Shown: positions 1-10,628, numbered from the stretch's first letter. The stretch: 64,000 nucleotides of DNA from Neoarius graeffei (GCF_027579695.1 NC_083579.1:69968371-70032370), one strand, 5' to 3'. The notes: generated from the letters alone by a model not told the origin. Translations and numbers: made by a program.

Positions 1-304
1 ATGGGTGGGTGGAGCACAGACGTACGGCAAGCCAGAACTGAGTTTCCAAAACTCTTTATTTTTGCACTTTTCAGTGACACACGTACACTCTCCCAGCCAC
101 ACGCATACACACACACATAAGACATCTGGTTCGGGAGAGAGCTTTCTTCCTCTGCTCTCTCTCTCTCCTTATATAGGGCGTGGTTGCTGGGAAGACACAC
201 AAACACAGGTTAATTCACATCAGGTGTAGTGATTCTGCCACTTACCTTCCCTGACTCCGCCCTCCGGTCACAAACCGATGCTTGACCACACCCCCACTGC
301 CACA
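1..304 (-). repeat. 3' LTR of gypsy copy A (cut by window start)
   Basis: Aligns along its length with 4604-4906. On the minus strand it starts TGTGGCAG (297-304), has a TATATAAGG-type TATA box (plus 165-176) and an AATAAA polyadenylation signal (plus about 54-60). A purine-rich tract (minus of about 305-318) sits just upstream in element orientation and is the expected polypurine tract for plus-strand priming. Confidence 0.9.
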
Positions 305-356
305 TACCCCCACCTCCCGACTCAGGCCAGGCAGCCATCCGGCCTGCAACTGACTC

Positions 357-764
357 CCCCCCTTGACGGGAGACGAAGTCCGCCACGACCATCTGCGCCC
401 CTGGCCTGTGGACCACCATGAAGTTAAAGAGTTGGAGTGCCAGATACCAACGGGTGATCCGCGCGTTGGCATCGTTCATGCAGTGGAGCCACCGGAGGGG
501 TGCGTGGTCCGAACAGAGGGTGAAAGGGCATCCCAGCAGGTAGTAACGGAGAGCGAGGACTGCCCACTTGATGGCCAGGCACTCCTTCTCTATGGTGCTG
601 TAGTGCTCCTCACGCACTGACAGCTTCCTGCTTATGTATAGCACTGGGCAATCCTCCCCCTCCACCTCCTGGGACAAAACAGCCCCCAGCCCTCTGTCTG
701 ACGCATCCGTCTGCAATATAAAAGGGAGAGAAAAGTCAGGGGAGTGTAACAGTGGCCCCCCCAC
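357..764 (-). pseudogene. RNase H domain of gypsy copy A pol
   Basis: Minus-strand frame with the usual gypsy RNase H landmarks: TDASDRGLGAVL, then YSTIEKECLAIKWA, CSDHAPLRWL and a C-terminal HRPGAQMVVADFVSR segment. It would degrade the RNA strand of the RNA:DNA hybrid during reverse transcription. The frame runs on into the 3' LTR. It is the last domain of the polyprotein, directly before the polypurine tract, so integrase is not at the C-terminus. It is in a different frame from the upstream RT part (736-1428), so at least one frameshift separates them. Confidence 0.85.
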
Positions 765-1841
765 ACAGTGCAGCCTTTACCTCAGAAAAAGCCCGCTGGC
801 ATTGCTCTGTCCGCTGGACCGTATCTGGTGCCCCCTCTTTAGTGAGATCAGTCAGCGGGCTGGTGACGTCTGAATAATTAGGTATAAACCTACGATTATA
901 GCCAGCAAGCCCCAGGAACTGTCTCACCCCCTTTTTGGTCTTGGGCCTCGGGCAGGCCGCAATCGCTGCCGTCTTGTTAATTTGGGGATGCACCTGCCCA
1001 TTGCCCAAGTGGAAGCCCAGATACCGTACTTCCACCCGCCCAATTGCACACTTCTTCGGGTTGGCTGTGAGACCCGCTCGCCACAACGACCTAAGGACGG
1101 CCCTCAGGTGTTGCAGGTGCCGCGGCCAGTCATTACTATAAAAAATGATGTTATCAAGGTACGCCGCCGCATAGGTGGCGTGGGGGTGGAGGACCCTATC
1201 CATCAGCCGCTGAAATGTAGCGGGCACCCCAAACAGCCCAAAAGGAAGTGTGACAAACTGGTGTAAGCCGAATGGTGTGGAAAAGGCCGTTTTTTCTCGG
1301 GATAACGGAGTCAAGGGGATCTGCCAATAACCCTTTGTCAAATCCAGTGTCGAGTAAAAGCGAGCCGTGCCTAGTCGATTGAGCAACTCATCAATACAAG
1401 GCATTGGGTACGCCTTGAATTTAGACACCGCGTTGACTTTTCTATACAGTAGTCAACACAGAACTGGACCGACCCGTCAGCCTTGGGTACCAAGACCACT
1501 GGGCTGCTCCAGTTGCTGTAGGACTCCTCGATGACGCCCATTTCGAGCATGGCCTCGAGTTCTTCCCGAACCACTTTTTTCTTGTGTTCGGGTAGCCTGT
1601 AAGGGCGGCTACGCACTACCACCCCCGGGGGCGTCTCAATGTGGTGCTCTATGAGGTCGGTGCGGCCGGGCAGGGGCAAGAACCCGTCCGAAAATTCGGT
1701 CTGCAACTGGGCAACCGCCGCGAGTTGTGTCAGGGAGAGGTGGTCTCCACAGGGGACCGGAGAGGTATGCGATGCCAATGCTCCCTTTTGAACCTCTGGC
1801 CCCAGCTCCACCTTCTCCAGAACCACCGACACCAACGCCAC
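736..1841 (-). pseudogene. Reverse transcriptase domain of gypsy copy A pol
   Basis: Two minus-strand frames (1371-1841 and 736-1428) together cover a gypsy RT. The N-terminal part has LPGRTDLIEHHIET, the region before SPVVLVPKADGS, and a broken VDYRKVN block at the frame switch near 1430. The second part has STLDLTKGYWQIPL, FGLHQFVTLPFGL and the catalytic box as AAYLDNIIFYS. The second catalytic aspartate is Asn, so the enzyme would be inactive even without the frameshift. The sequence continues from the integrase C-terminal part at 1911 with only a short linker, fixing the order integrase then RT. Confidence 0.88.
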
Positions 1842-1910
1842 GGGGACCTCCTCATTCCAGAGTTTGAGTAGATTGAGGTGGTAAATCTGTAGCGCCCCAC
1901 CCCTGCCCGT

Positions 1911-2818
1911 TCACCTCACCTCGTAGTCGACGTCCGCGACTCGCCGTGTGACCTCAAAGGGTCCTTGCCACTTGGTGATTAATTTGGAGCTCGATGTGGG
2001 CAACAGTACGAGTACTTTATCTCCTGGTGTACGCTCCCTAAGGAGTGTACCCTTGTTGTACAGGCGGGTTTGCCATTCTTGGGCCTGCCGCAAATTCTCC
2101 TGGGTTAGGTGCGTGAGTGTGTGGAGTTTTGCGCACAGGTCAATAACGTATTGAATTTCATTTTTACTTGGTGAAGGTCCCTCCTCCCAATTTTCTTGCA
2201 GCACGTCTAAAATGCCACGTGGCTTACGCCCATATAACAATTCGAACGGGGAGAACCCCGTGGAGGCTTGTTGGACCTCTCGCACTGCAAACAACAAGGG
2301 TTCGAGCCATTTATCCCAATTACGTGCGTCCTCGCTTACGAATTTCTTAATTATATTTTTGAGGGTGCGATTCAATCGTTCGACTAAACCGTCCATTTGT
2401 GGGTGATAAACGCTGGTGCAGATCGGCTTAATACCTAATAACCCATAAAGTTCGTTCAGTGTTCATGACATAAACGAGGTGCCTTGATCAGTCAGAATCT
2501 CTTTCGGGATTCCAACTCGGGAGATAATGCGGAAGAGCGCTTCCGCAATACTGCGTGCTGAGATATTGCGCAGAGGCACTGCTTCCGGGTATCGCGTTGC
2601 ATAGTCCACCAGAACTAATATAAAGCGGTACCCTCGTGTTGACTGATCTAATGGCCCGATGAGATCCATCGCAATTCTTTCGAATGGGGTCTCGATTAAT
2701 GGGAGAGGGCGCAAAGGCGCTTTTGGAATGGCCGCTGGATTTACTAACTGGCATTCGCAGCACGCCGTACACCACCTACGGACATTGCCGCGAATCCCTG
2801 GCCAATAGAACCAGGCCA
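1911..2818 (-). pseudogene. Integrase catalytic core and C-terminal part, gypsy copy A
   Basis: Two minus-strand frames (2463-2819 and 1911-2396). The core shows MDLIGPL (first Asp), LTDQGTSF (second Asp) and MDGLVERLN (Glu), the D,D35E triad of retroviral-type integrases. The C-terminal part has GDKVLVLLP and KWQGPFEVTRR, the usual gypsy integrase tail. A TGA just after GTSFMS (about 2466) interrupts the core where copy B reads CGT, and a further break occurs near 2819. There is no chromodomain. The segment ends directly before RT. Confidence 0.88.
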
Positions 2819-3856
2819 TTATTCAGGCAGTGTCTTATCCTGCCCTAAGTGTCCAGCCATGGGATTAAAGTGAGCCGCCTGGAATACCAATTCCCGGCGG
2901 CTTTTTGGAATCAAGAGCTGCGTGATTTGTTCTTTAGTCTGAGTGTCCTGCGTCACTCGGTATAATCTATCCTTCATAATAGAAAAATAGGGGAAGGACG
3001 GGGTGGCGTTTGGCTGCAGCGTTTGATCATCGATTACTCTCACTTGGTCAAATGCATGCCACAGAGTCTCGTCTCGCGACTGCTCTAACAGGAAATCTGC
3101 GAGGGATTCCCCGAGAGAGGGAGGAGGAGATGACGTAGATGGCTCTGTGACAGCTGCTCCCAAAAATGCGACACCGGGACCTCCCCTTGCTGAAATACGG
3201 CAGGACCCACTCTTTACTAAATGACTCATTAACTCACCGAATCCCGGCCAGTCAGTCCCCAAAATTATTGAGTGGGTGAGGCGAGGATTAACCACCGCCT
3301 TTACTCTAAATTTTTCCCCTCTGAAAAAAATGTGGACTGACACTAAAGGGTAGCTGTGAACATCCCTGTGCACACACAACACCTTCACCCCCTGTGCTCC
3401 CCCCAATGCCTCGTCTTGCACCAGGCTTTGGTGGATTGAGGTCTGATTACAGCCAGAGTCCACCAAAGCCTGATAAGTATCCCCTTGGATACTCACCGGT
3501 ATGCGATACGCTCTGGCCCGATCGAGGGTGGCTCCTGGTGCGTCGGGGATCTGAACCACCACGCCCACTTCCATCACCGAGCACTGCTGTTGGAGGTGGC
3601 CCGGCTCCCCGCAGCGCCAGCAAACCGGCCTGGGCTTTCTCTCTGCACCGGTACTCTGGGGCTCACTCACCTGAGGGGCGGGAGAGACAGACATGGAAGT
3701 GGGAAACGGGAGGACACCACGGGTGCGGTGGACCGGCTGTGAGGGAGCCGGCCCCCGCCTCCATGGTGGGGGAATGGGGCAAGGACGAGACACAGAAGGG
3801 GAGGGGGAGAGAGAGAGAGGAGAGAAGTGAAGAGGGGATCTGTGATCTTGCCGCAA
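2819..3856 (-). pseudogene. Nucleocapsid zinc knuckle, aspartic protease and integrase zinc region, gypsy copy A
   Basis: A single 345-codon minus-strand frame. Near residue 80 it has CWRCGEPGHLQQQC, a CX2CX4HX4C nucleocapsid zinc knuckle. About 55 residues further on comes ALVDSGCNQTS, the DSG active site of a retropepsin-type protease. The end (LIPKSRRELVFQAAHF, MAGHLGQDKT) is the HH half of the integrase zinc-binding domain. Protease therefore runs straight into integrase with no RT between them. The frame overlaps the end of gag in a different phase. Confidence 0.88.
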
Positions 3857-4544
3857 GAACAGCCGCCAAATGATCCTCCGCCAACTCGATGGCCTGATCC
3901 AGCGACGCCGGGCGATGGAACTGGACCCACTCCGCCGTTCCTTTGGGAAGTTGCGCGATGAACTACTCCAGTGCCACCAGGTCGACGACTCCCTCGGCGT
4001 CGCGGTTGTCAGCCCTCAGCCACCGCCCGCAGGCATCCCGGAGTTGCTGGCCAATCACAAACGGGCGCCCGACCTCCTGTAGGCGCAGAGTGCGGAAGTG
4101 CTGACGATGTTGTTTGGGGGTGCGCCCCACACGCTGGAGGACGGCCCGGCGCAGGTCCGCATAGACCAGCCAGCTGTCGGCAGGGAGCAGTAGCACGGCC
4201 AGCTGCGCCTCGCCCGTTAGCAAGGGGAGGAGGCGCGCCGCGCGCTGTTCCACTGGCCACCCCGAGGCTTCTGCTGCTTGTACAAATAGCGTGAGGAAGG
4301 CCTCGGGGATGTCGTGCGGGCCCATCTTCATTGGGGTGAGGTGGAGTGGGCCCGCAGTGGTGGAGATGGTGGACCCCGCCGACGCGAGGAGGTGCCCGAA
4401 CGCCTGACGATCTTCCTGTTGCGCCAGCACCAGGGCCTTGAACCATTGTTCTTGCTCCTTTCAGAGGGTGAGCAGCGCCTGGTGCTGGCTCTGTTGGGCC
4501 GTGGTGAGGGCATGGATCAGGTCTGTGAAGGGGGAGGACTCCAT
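3857..4544 (-). pseudogene. gag of gypsy copy A
   Basis: The likely start is ATG at 4544 (MESSPFTDLIHAL), 45 bp downstream of the primer-binding site. The frame has an internal TGA near 4461 and a TAG near 3961 where copy B has CAG (Lys-Gln-Phe). The recognisable capsid part runs from MGPHDIPEAFLTLF through AARLLPLLTGEAQLA to RADNRDAEGVVD, a gypsy capsid-like region rich in helices. It forms the particle shell and packages RNA. Its distal frame ends at a PSGE-stop that overlaps the start of the zinc-knuckle frame. Confidence 0.82.
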
Positions 4545-4570
4545 GAGGATGTTTCTCTTCTGTGCTCAGG

Positions 4571-4589
4571 TCCCAGGTTTCGGCACCAC
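4571..4589 (-). promoter_or_regulatory. Primer-binding site, gypsy copy A
   Basis: Immediately inside the 5' LTR the minus strand reads TGGTGCCGAAACCTGGGA. It starts with the TGG that pairs with a tRNA 3' CCA end. Copy B has the same site with CCCGGG. I do not assign the tRNA species. Confidence 0.8.
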
Positions 4590-4906
4590 TGTAGAACTTT
4601 GAACGGGTGGGTGGAGCACAGAAGTACGGCAGGCCAGAACTGAGTTTCCAAAACTCTTTATTTTTACACTTTTCAGTGACACACGTACACTCTCCCAGCC
4701 ACTCGCATACATACACACATAAGACATTTGGTTCGGGAGAGAGCTTTCTTCCTCTGCTCTCTCTCTCTCCTTATATAGCGCATGGTTGCTGGGAAGACAC
4801 ACAAACACAGGTTAATTCACATCAGGTGTAGTGATTCTGCCACTTACCTTCCCTGACTCCGCCCTCCGGTCACAAACCGACGCTTGACCACGCCTCCACT
4901 GCCACA
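4590..4906 (-). repeat. 5' LTR of gypsy copy A
   Basis: 317 bp. On the plus strand it runs from TGTAGAAC to CTGCCACA. It carries the same TATA-like box and AATAAA signal as the other LTR of this copy. Copy B has the cleaner inverted termini TGTGGCAG and CTGCCACA, so one end of this LTR has diverged. Confidence 0.88.
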
Positions 4907-4950
4907 AACATACTCTAGTTAGTTAAGAATAATCAAAAGAAAAGAAAGAA

Positions 4951-5280
4951 ATCTCATTATCTCTAGCCACTTAATCCTGTTCTACAGGGTCACAGGCAAG
5001 CTGGAGCCTATCCCAGCTGACTACGGGTGAAAGGTGGGGTACACCCTGGACAAGTCACCAGGTCATCACAGGGCTGACACATAGACACAGACAAACATTC
5101 ACACCTATGGTCAATTTAGAGTCACCAGTTAACCTAACCTGCATGTCTTTGGACTGTGGAGGAAACCCATGCGGAGAACATGCGAACTCTGCACAGAAAG
5201 GCCCTCGCCGGCCACAGGGCTCGAACCCGGACCTTCTTGCTGTGAGGCGACAGCGCTAATCACTACACCACCGTGCCGCC
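4951..5280 (-). mobile_element. tRNA-derived SINE, copy 1
   Basis: On the minus strand it opens with GGCGGCACGGTGGTG, has a pol III box A (TGGTGTAGTGATTAG) and box B (GGTTCGAGCCC), then a shared body ending in GAGATAATGAGAT. Flanks AAAAGAAAGAA on both sides look like the target-site duplication. Not a tRNA gene: no cloverleaf and about 330 bp long. Confidence 0.9.
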
Positions 5281-5637
5281 AAAAGAAAGAAATAACAAAC
5301 AAATTTGTGTGTGTTAATATTTATTTCTTCTTTGGTCTTCATGTCCCGGTATTACAATGGCAGGATGACTCCTAGATTACATGAGTATGATATGAGAAGA
5401 AGAAATGACAAGTCAACACAAGAATTTTTCAACAAATTATTTATGAATTAACAAATTATATCCCATCACAGACAATAAGGTAGGTGCCCTATCCCATCCC
5501 CTATGTCCCGTCCCGTATGTCATGGGTCCGTCCTGTCCCATCCTGTATCGCAAGGCGGTCATTGCCCGAGCGATAATATGTCACGTCCCGTTCTGTGACA
5601 CAGGTTTTAGCAACAACCCACACACACACACCTAAAC
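5281..5637. other. Intergenic, no gene seen
   Basis: AT-rich start, then imperfect repeats of TCCCGTCC/CCCATCC words at 5490-5600 and a short CA run at 5618-5633. No coding signal or family I recognise. Confidence 0.6.
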
Positions 5638-5995
5638 ATCTCATCATCTCTAGCTGGTTTATCCTGTTCTACAGGGTCGCAGGCAAGCTGGAGCCTATCC
5701 CAGCTGACTACGGGCGAAAGGCGGGGTACACCCTGGATAAATCGCCAGGTCATCACAGGGCTGACACATAGACACAGACAACCATTCACACCTACGGTCA
5801 ATTTAGAGTCACCAGTTAACCTAACCTGCATGTCTTTGGACTGTGGGGGAAACCGGAGCACCCGGAGGAAACCCACGCGGACACGGGGAGAACATGCAAA
5901 CTCCGCACAGAAAGGTCCTCGCCGGCCACGGGGCTCGAACCCGGACCTTCTTGCTGTGAGGCGACAGCGCTAACCACGACACCACCGTGCCACCC
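5638..5995 (-). mobile_element. tRNA-derived SINE, copy 2
   Basis: Same family as 4951-5280, full length. It is flanked on both sides by CACACCTAAACAT, a good target-site duplication. Confidence 0.9.
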
Positions 5996-6008
5996 ACACC
6001 TAAACATA

Positions 6009-6344
6009 TCCATCCATTATCTGTAGCCGCTTATCCTTATTAACTATGGGCAAAAGGCGGGGTACACCCTGGACGAGTCACCAGGTTATCGCAGGGCTGA
6101 CATAGAGACAAACAACCATTCACACTCACATTCACACCTACAGTCAGTTTCGAGCCACCAATTAACCTAACCTGCATGTCTTTGGACTGTGGGGGAAACC
6201 AGAGCACCCGGAAGAAACCCATGCAGACACGGGGAGAACATGCAAACTCCACACAGAAAGGCCTTTGCCGGCCGCTGGGCTCGAATCCAGGACCTTCTTG
6301 CTGTGAGGCGACAATGCTAACCACTACACCACCGAGCCACCCCC
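6009..6344 (-). mobile_element. tRNA-derived SINE, copy 3
   Basis: Same family, more divergent. It lies directly after copy 2, and the ACCTAAACATAT word recurs on both sides, so it landed in the duplicated target of its neighbour. Confidence 0.85.
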
Positions 6345-7387
6345 ACCTAAACATATATCATATTTAATTATAGTGATTTGTTTAAACATTAATTTAAACA
6401 TTAATGTGCATAGACTAAACCATAACCATATCCTCTTTGTCTAATCCTGTCACAAGCGACACAGTGGAACCCAGAAATATTACTTTACATCCCTTGTAAA
6501 CATGGATTGCAGAAATGATCAGATTTCCTTATTTCAAAACAAAATATCCGGTAGAAAATGTACTTTCCTGGGTGAGCACAGTCTGATGGTTGCAGGTTGA
6601 AGTGTTACCTAATTTTAACTTCAATAAAAAGGTATTTTTAAAAAAAAGGGTGGAAATGAGTGATTTTTTTTCTCCTGAGACCATGTCAAACACTTTGTAT
6701 GAATGTAGTATCAATAATCCCCACATTCAGACAGATACTATCTGTATAGACATTATCGTTGTGACACACATATTGTAAGAAGCGTTTACACAAAGAAAAC
6801 TTCCTGGAATCCACGTCAGAGGAGTTTCTTTGCATCAGGACAAGTGGAGGAGACAGACAACATAGTGCCCTCCCCTTCTGTATTCTCTCTCTCATGTACT
6901 CACACACATTCAGAGATACTCAGCACCACATTATCTGACATCCGGTTACAAGAGAATGTGAGCCATTCTTATTAACACAGACTGTTGATGTGGCAATGTT
7001 CTTGTGTTCCTCCCACACACACCTTTTGTAACAGAAAACATGGGTGTTGCAACACATGGAACTGTAGAAAACGTAGCACTACACTAGATTTAACTGGTTG
7101 GAAACAAACCTGTGTATGTTGGGTTAAAAAAAGTTTTTCATCACTAGAGATAGAGCAAGACACAATTTTACAAACTACAAAACAATTGCCTGAATTATAA
7201 ATTCTGCTGTGATCTACACTCTACATATCTACATCTACAAATCTACCTATTTTCACACATACAGTACCAACCAAAAGTTTGGACACACCTTTAATCCATT
7301 TTTTTTATTAATTAAAAGACACTTCAAGTCTTAAAGTAATGATAATCATTTCTCTTTACTTAGTTGAGCGGTTTTTGACATAATATA
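6345..7387. other. Non-coding; one Tc1-type terminal sequence
   Basis: No gene or splice structure seen. At 7262-7292 the words CAGTACCAACCAAAAG and TTTGGACACACCTT match a common fish Tc1/mariner terminus, but I find no partner terminus nearby, so it is a one-ended fragment. The rest is AT-rich DNA I cannot assign. Confidence 0.5.
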
Positions 7388-7562
7388 GATTACTAGGAAG
7401 CAGCTTTGGGACCAAGAGGTCGCCGGTTTGATTCCCAGGAGGAACAGGAATGGCTGAAGTGCCTACACTTGAGCAAGGCACCGAACCCCCAACTGCTCCC
7501 CAGGCTGCTCTGGGTATGTTGTATGTCACTCTAGATTAGTGTTTGCTAAATGTCTGTAACGT
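7388..7562 (+). mobile_element. Second SINE type, tRNA-derived, with LINE-like tail
   Basis: A box B-like GGTTTGATTCC is followed by a body (GAGCAAGGCACC, CCCCAACTGCTCCCC) and the 3' tail TCACTCTAGATTAGTG / TTTGCTAAATGTCTG. The tail resembles the 3' ends of the LINE pieces at 35,812-36,268 and 52,510-52,655, suggesting that it uses their reverse transcriptase. Confidence 0.7.
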
Positions 7563-8808
7563 ACTACAGTTGTGGAATAGGGCTATTTACTGTATTTTTA
7601 TTATTTACTGTTTGATCTCAGATGCATTAAAAAGGCAAGAAATTCCACTGATTAACTTTTGACGAGGCACACCAGTTAAAGCTAGACTGCCTTTCGATTT
7701 CATAAAATCGGTGAAATTTAGTTCCCACTGAAATTTGGTCATTGTTGTATATGTTTATTTTTGTTATATCTCACAAAATATCAGGCCATTCTGTGGCTGG
7801 GAAGTTATATAATTTGAGGGGATTCCTGAGCAAATAATGTGCAAGAAATCGCTCGCTTCACGCAGTCAAGCAGACAGAGGAAATCCATGTGCGCATGCAC
7901 AGGTTTACTTTCTTCTTCTTTTGGGTTTTACAGCAGCTGTCATCCACAGTGTTGCATTGCTGCCATCTACAGGTTTACCTTTGACTGTGCACTGACAGTT
8001 CCATCATTCTGTCATTCAACGAACAGTTGATCACACCGAGGCGCTCGCTGACCGCCGATATTTATTAGTTTGGTCCTGCATTTCCTTTCCTTCACATATA
8101 ACGTCTTTTCTTCTCGCTTTCCGTTACTGTAGTCGGTCTTTCACATTTCATTCACATCCTTCATTTTTCTCTCCTGTTTCAAATTTGTATCCCACAATTC
8201 CTTGCGCAAATGGGGAAAGCCCACCACGTGATGCACGACGTAATATCTTGAATTGGGTCATGGTGAAGCAGGAAAAAATAGCAGAGAATTTAGGGCCACA
8301 TGGCCCTAAATTCACTAATTGTGCTATTAAAAAAAAAAACTCATAAAACTGGAAGTTTGTGATTCGAATTCAGTAGCTTTTGGTCCACTAAACAAAAATA
8401 ATTAGGTGTCAGGGAAAATTATTTTTATGACCTACACTTGAAAAATCTGAAAGGCGGTCTACATTTAATTGAAAAGCATTCTAAATACAGAAAAACCTTT
8501 GAATGAGCACTGTATAATAATCCAAAGCACTAATCTTGAACAGTAATCTTGAAAATGCCAATTCTACTGTCAACGTTCTACACAGGATATCACATTAATT
8601 AATGTTGATGCAAAATGATGACCTCTTACTCTTTTGTTTTTAGGTGCGAACAGCAAAATCTGATCATTATCCCTTACATTTGTGATCATTCAGATACTCT
8701 TTCTGTTCTAGCAATGTCTCCTTGTGATGTTAAAGTTACAGGCAGCCACTCGCTTCTCATAGAAATAATGACATTACACCATCAACCAACAAATTATCTC
8801 CAGAATTT
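7563..8808. other. Non-coding, no gene seen
   Basis: No frame or splice pattern stands out. At about 7910-7975 there is a TTCTTCTTCTTTTGGG stretch of the sort found in dispersed fish repeats. Otherwise unassigned. Confidence 0.5.
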
Positions 8809-8820
8809 GAAAACACATCA

Positions 8821-9190
8821 TCTCATCATCTCTAGCTGCTTTATCCTGTTCTACAGGTTCGCAGGCAAGCTGGAGCCTATCCCAGCTGACTACGGGCGAA
8901 AGGCGGGGTCCACCCTGGACAAGTCGCCAGGTCATCACAGGGCTGACACATAGACACAGACAACCATTCACACTCACATTCACACCTACGGTCAATTTAG
9001 AGTCACCAGTTAACCTAACCTGCATGCCTTTGGACTGTGGGGGAAACCGGAGCACCCAGAGGAATCCCACGTGGACATGGGGAGAACATGCAAACTCCTC
9101 ACAGAAAGGCCCTCGCCAGCCATGGGGCTCGAACCCGGACTTTCTTCCTGTGAGGCGACAGCGCTAACTACTACACCACCGTGCCGCCCC
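8821..9190 (-). mobile_element. tRNA-derived SINE, copy 4
   Basis: Full-length member of the main SINE family. Exact 12-bp target-site duplication GAAAACACATCA at 8809-8820 and 9191-9202. Confidence 0.93.
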
Positions 9191-9230
9191 GAAAACACAT
9201 CAAAAATATTTAAATATAAATATATTAAAT

Positions 9231-9513
9231 GTGGGTGGCATGGTGGTGTAGTGGTTAGCGCTGTCGCCTCACAGCAAGGTCTGGGTTCGAGCCCCGTGGC
9301 CGGCGAGGGCCTTTCTGTGCAGAGTTTGCATGTTCTCCCCATGTCCGCATGGGTTTCCTCCAGGTGCACCGGTTTCACCCACAGTCCAAAGACATGCAGG
9401 TTAGGTTAACTGGTGACTCTAAATTGACCGTAGGTGTGAATGTGAGTGTGAATGGTTGTCTGTGTCTATGTGTCAGCCCTGCGATGACCTGGCGACTTGT
9501 CCAGGGTGTACCA
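9231..9513 (+). mobile_element. tRNA-derived SINE, copy 5 (3'-truncated)
   Basis: Same family in the opposite orientation to copy 4, only about 30 bp away. It keeps the tRNA-like head with both pol III boxes and ends abruptly after CCAGGGTGTACC, lacking the tail. Confidence 0.88.
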
Positions 9514-10024
9514 GATAATTGCATTCTGTTTTTATTTACATTTTACACAGTGTCCCAACTTTTTTTGGAATCAGGGTAATACGTGTACACACACACACAC
9601 ACACACACACATACACACAATTTTAATAGGAATACCTGTCCATTTATAGAGTTATCCAATGAGCCAATCATTTGGCAGCAGCACAGTGCATAAAATCATG
9701 CAGATACAGGTCACAAGCTTCATTATTTTTTACATCAAACATCAGAATGGGGGAATATGTGATCTCTGTGACTCTTAGTGTAAGCTGCCTACCTTACAGC
9801 TGTAGACACCATGTTTTCTAACCGACATTTAAATCATCCAATTTGATAACCATAGCAGTAGTGAGAATCTAATCAGCAATTTCCGATATCATTGGTTATC
9901 CCAAACCTAGTAGTGATTAAACTTGCATTTATATTGCATTTCATTAATGGTGCAATTCATTGGATGTTTAGTTGACTTGTGCTCTAAGGGTGGCACAGGG
10001 CTAAGCAGGCAGCTCCAGGGTCCC
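9514..10024. other. Transposon scraps and CA repeat upstream of ODC 3' exon
   Basis: GTCCCAACTTTTTTTGGAATC at 9551-9571 matches a common mariner-type terminus. A (CA)n microsatellite occupies about 9587-9611. About 9640-9760, with GCCAATCATTTGGCAGCAGC and ATCAGAATGGGGG, resembles the 5' part of a Tc1 element. In the minus direction this is the sequence just past the ODC stop codon, but I see no clear 3' UTR signal. Confidence 0.5.
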
Positions 10025-10115
10025 TTAATGTTGACAGAGGCCTGGCATGTTCCCAGGGTTCTGTTCCTCTACCAGAGATGGCATCCCCTGGGCATGGATC
10101 TGCTGCATGCATTGC
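10025..10115 (-). pseudogene. odc1: ODC-like last exon (C-terminal coding part)
   Basis: The acceptor CCTGTGTTAG precedes GCAATGCATGCAGCAG. Joined to the upstream exon it continues as Q-C-M-Q-Q-I-H, which matches the ODC tail after the W of VMSGPAW. The frame ends at TAA (10025-10027), shorter than a usual ODC C-terminus, so the PEST-like degradation tail is mostly missing or out of frame. Confidence 0.75.
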
Positions 10116-10188
10116 CTAACACAGGATATAGACAAACAAATTCTGTTCAACCAGAAGTACCAGAGGGAAACAGAAAATGTGAACTCAC

Positions 10189-10403
10189 TAAGCTGATCTG
10201 GACATGACGTAATGGATGTTTGGTTTTTGGAAGCCATTAAAGGTGGACGAGGCGGTCACGGTGTAAGCACCCATGTTTTCAAACAGGACCCAGTCTCCGA
10301 TCTGCAGGTCAGGTAGAGTACACAGCTCCACAATGCGGTCCAGGCTACAGCAGGTGGGACCCCAAATACTGCATGGGTACATGTGTTCATCAGGCTTGGG
10401 TTT
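10189..10403 (-). pseudogene. odc1: ODC-like penultimate exon
   Basis: 215 bp between acceptor TTCTCCACAG and donor GTGAGT. It encodes [18 protein letters not shown], then [14 protein letters not shown] and [15 protein letters not shown]. The catalytic cysteine (ODC Cys360 equivalent) is present in WGPTC. It ends with TA, and the next exon begins with G, so the codon that should be TGG (Trp) reads TAG. Confidence 0.88.
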
Positions 10404-10512
10404 CTGTGGAGAAAAAAAACAATTAGTAAAATTTACTAATCTGTGCAATGATATGAAAATATCAATTTATACTGACATAGGGCATATTAATAAGACAAAT
10501 TTATCTCCATAC

Positions 10513-10628
10513 CTTGTGCAGAATGGGTGTTACATGGTCACAAAAAACAAATACACATCTAAAAGATCCAAAAATGCCATCATTGACGTAGTACATGAGA
10601 GTTCTTTCACTGGTCCCAGCACCTTGAT
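10513..10628 (-). pseudogene. odc1: ODC-like third-last exon
   Basis: Acceptor TGCAATATAG, donor GTATGG. It encodes QGAGTSERTLMYYVNDGIFG and SFRC...DHVTPILHK, matching the ODC segment around FMYYVNDGVYGSF. Its phase-0 end fits the next exon. The next exon upstream was not found; L1-like sequence begins about 105 bp further on. Confidence 0.82.

Larger units (their letters stand above)
1..4906 (-). mobile_element. Ty3/gypsy LTR retrotransposon, Gmr1-like, copy A (integrase before RT)
   Basis: Two near-identical LTRs, one cut by the window start and one at 4590-4906, enclose gag and pol on the minus strand. Read in the sense direction the domains are gag, CCHC zinc knuckle, protease, integrase, reverse transcriptase and RNase H. 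Ordinary Ty3/gypsy elements carry integrase last. Integrase before RT is the arrangement described for the Gmr1-like group of deuterostome gypsy elements. The copy is dead: stops interrupt gag and integrase, the frame is broken several times, and the RT motif reads YLDN instead of YLDD. About 13 bp of the left LTR should lie outside the window, judging by the length of the other LTR. Confidence 0.9.

Noticed and set aside
5169-5280. tRNA gene from box A and box B in the SINE heads
   Set aside because: The two pol III boxes are embedded in 330-370 bp repeats with a shared body and no cloverleaf; they are SINE promoters.
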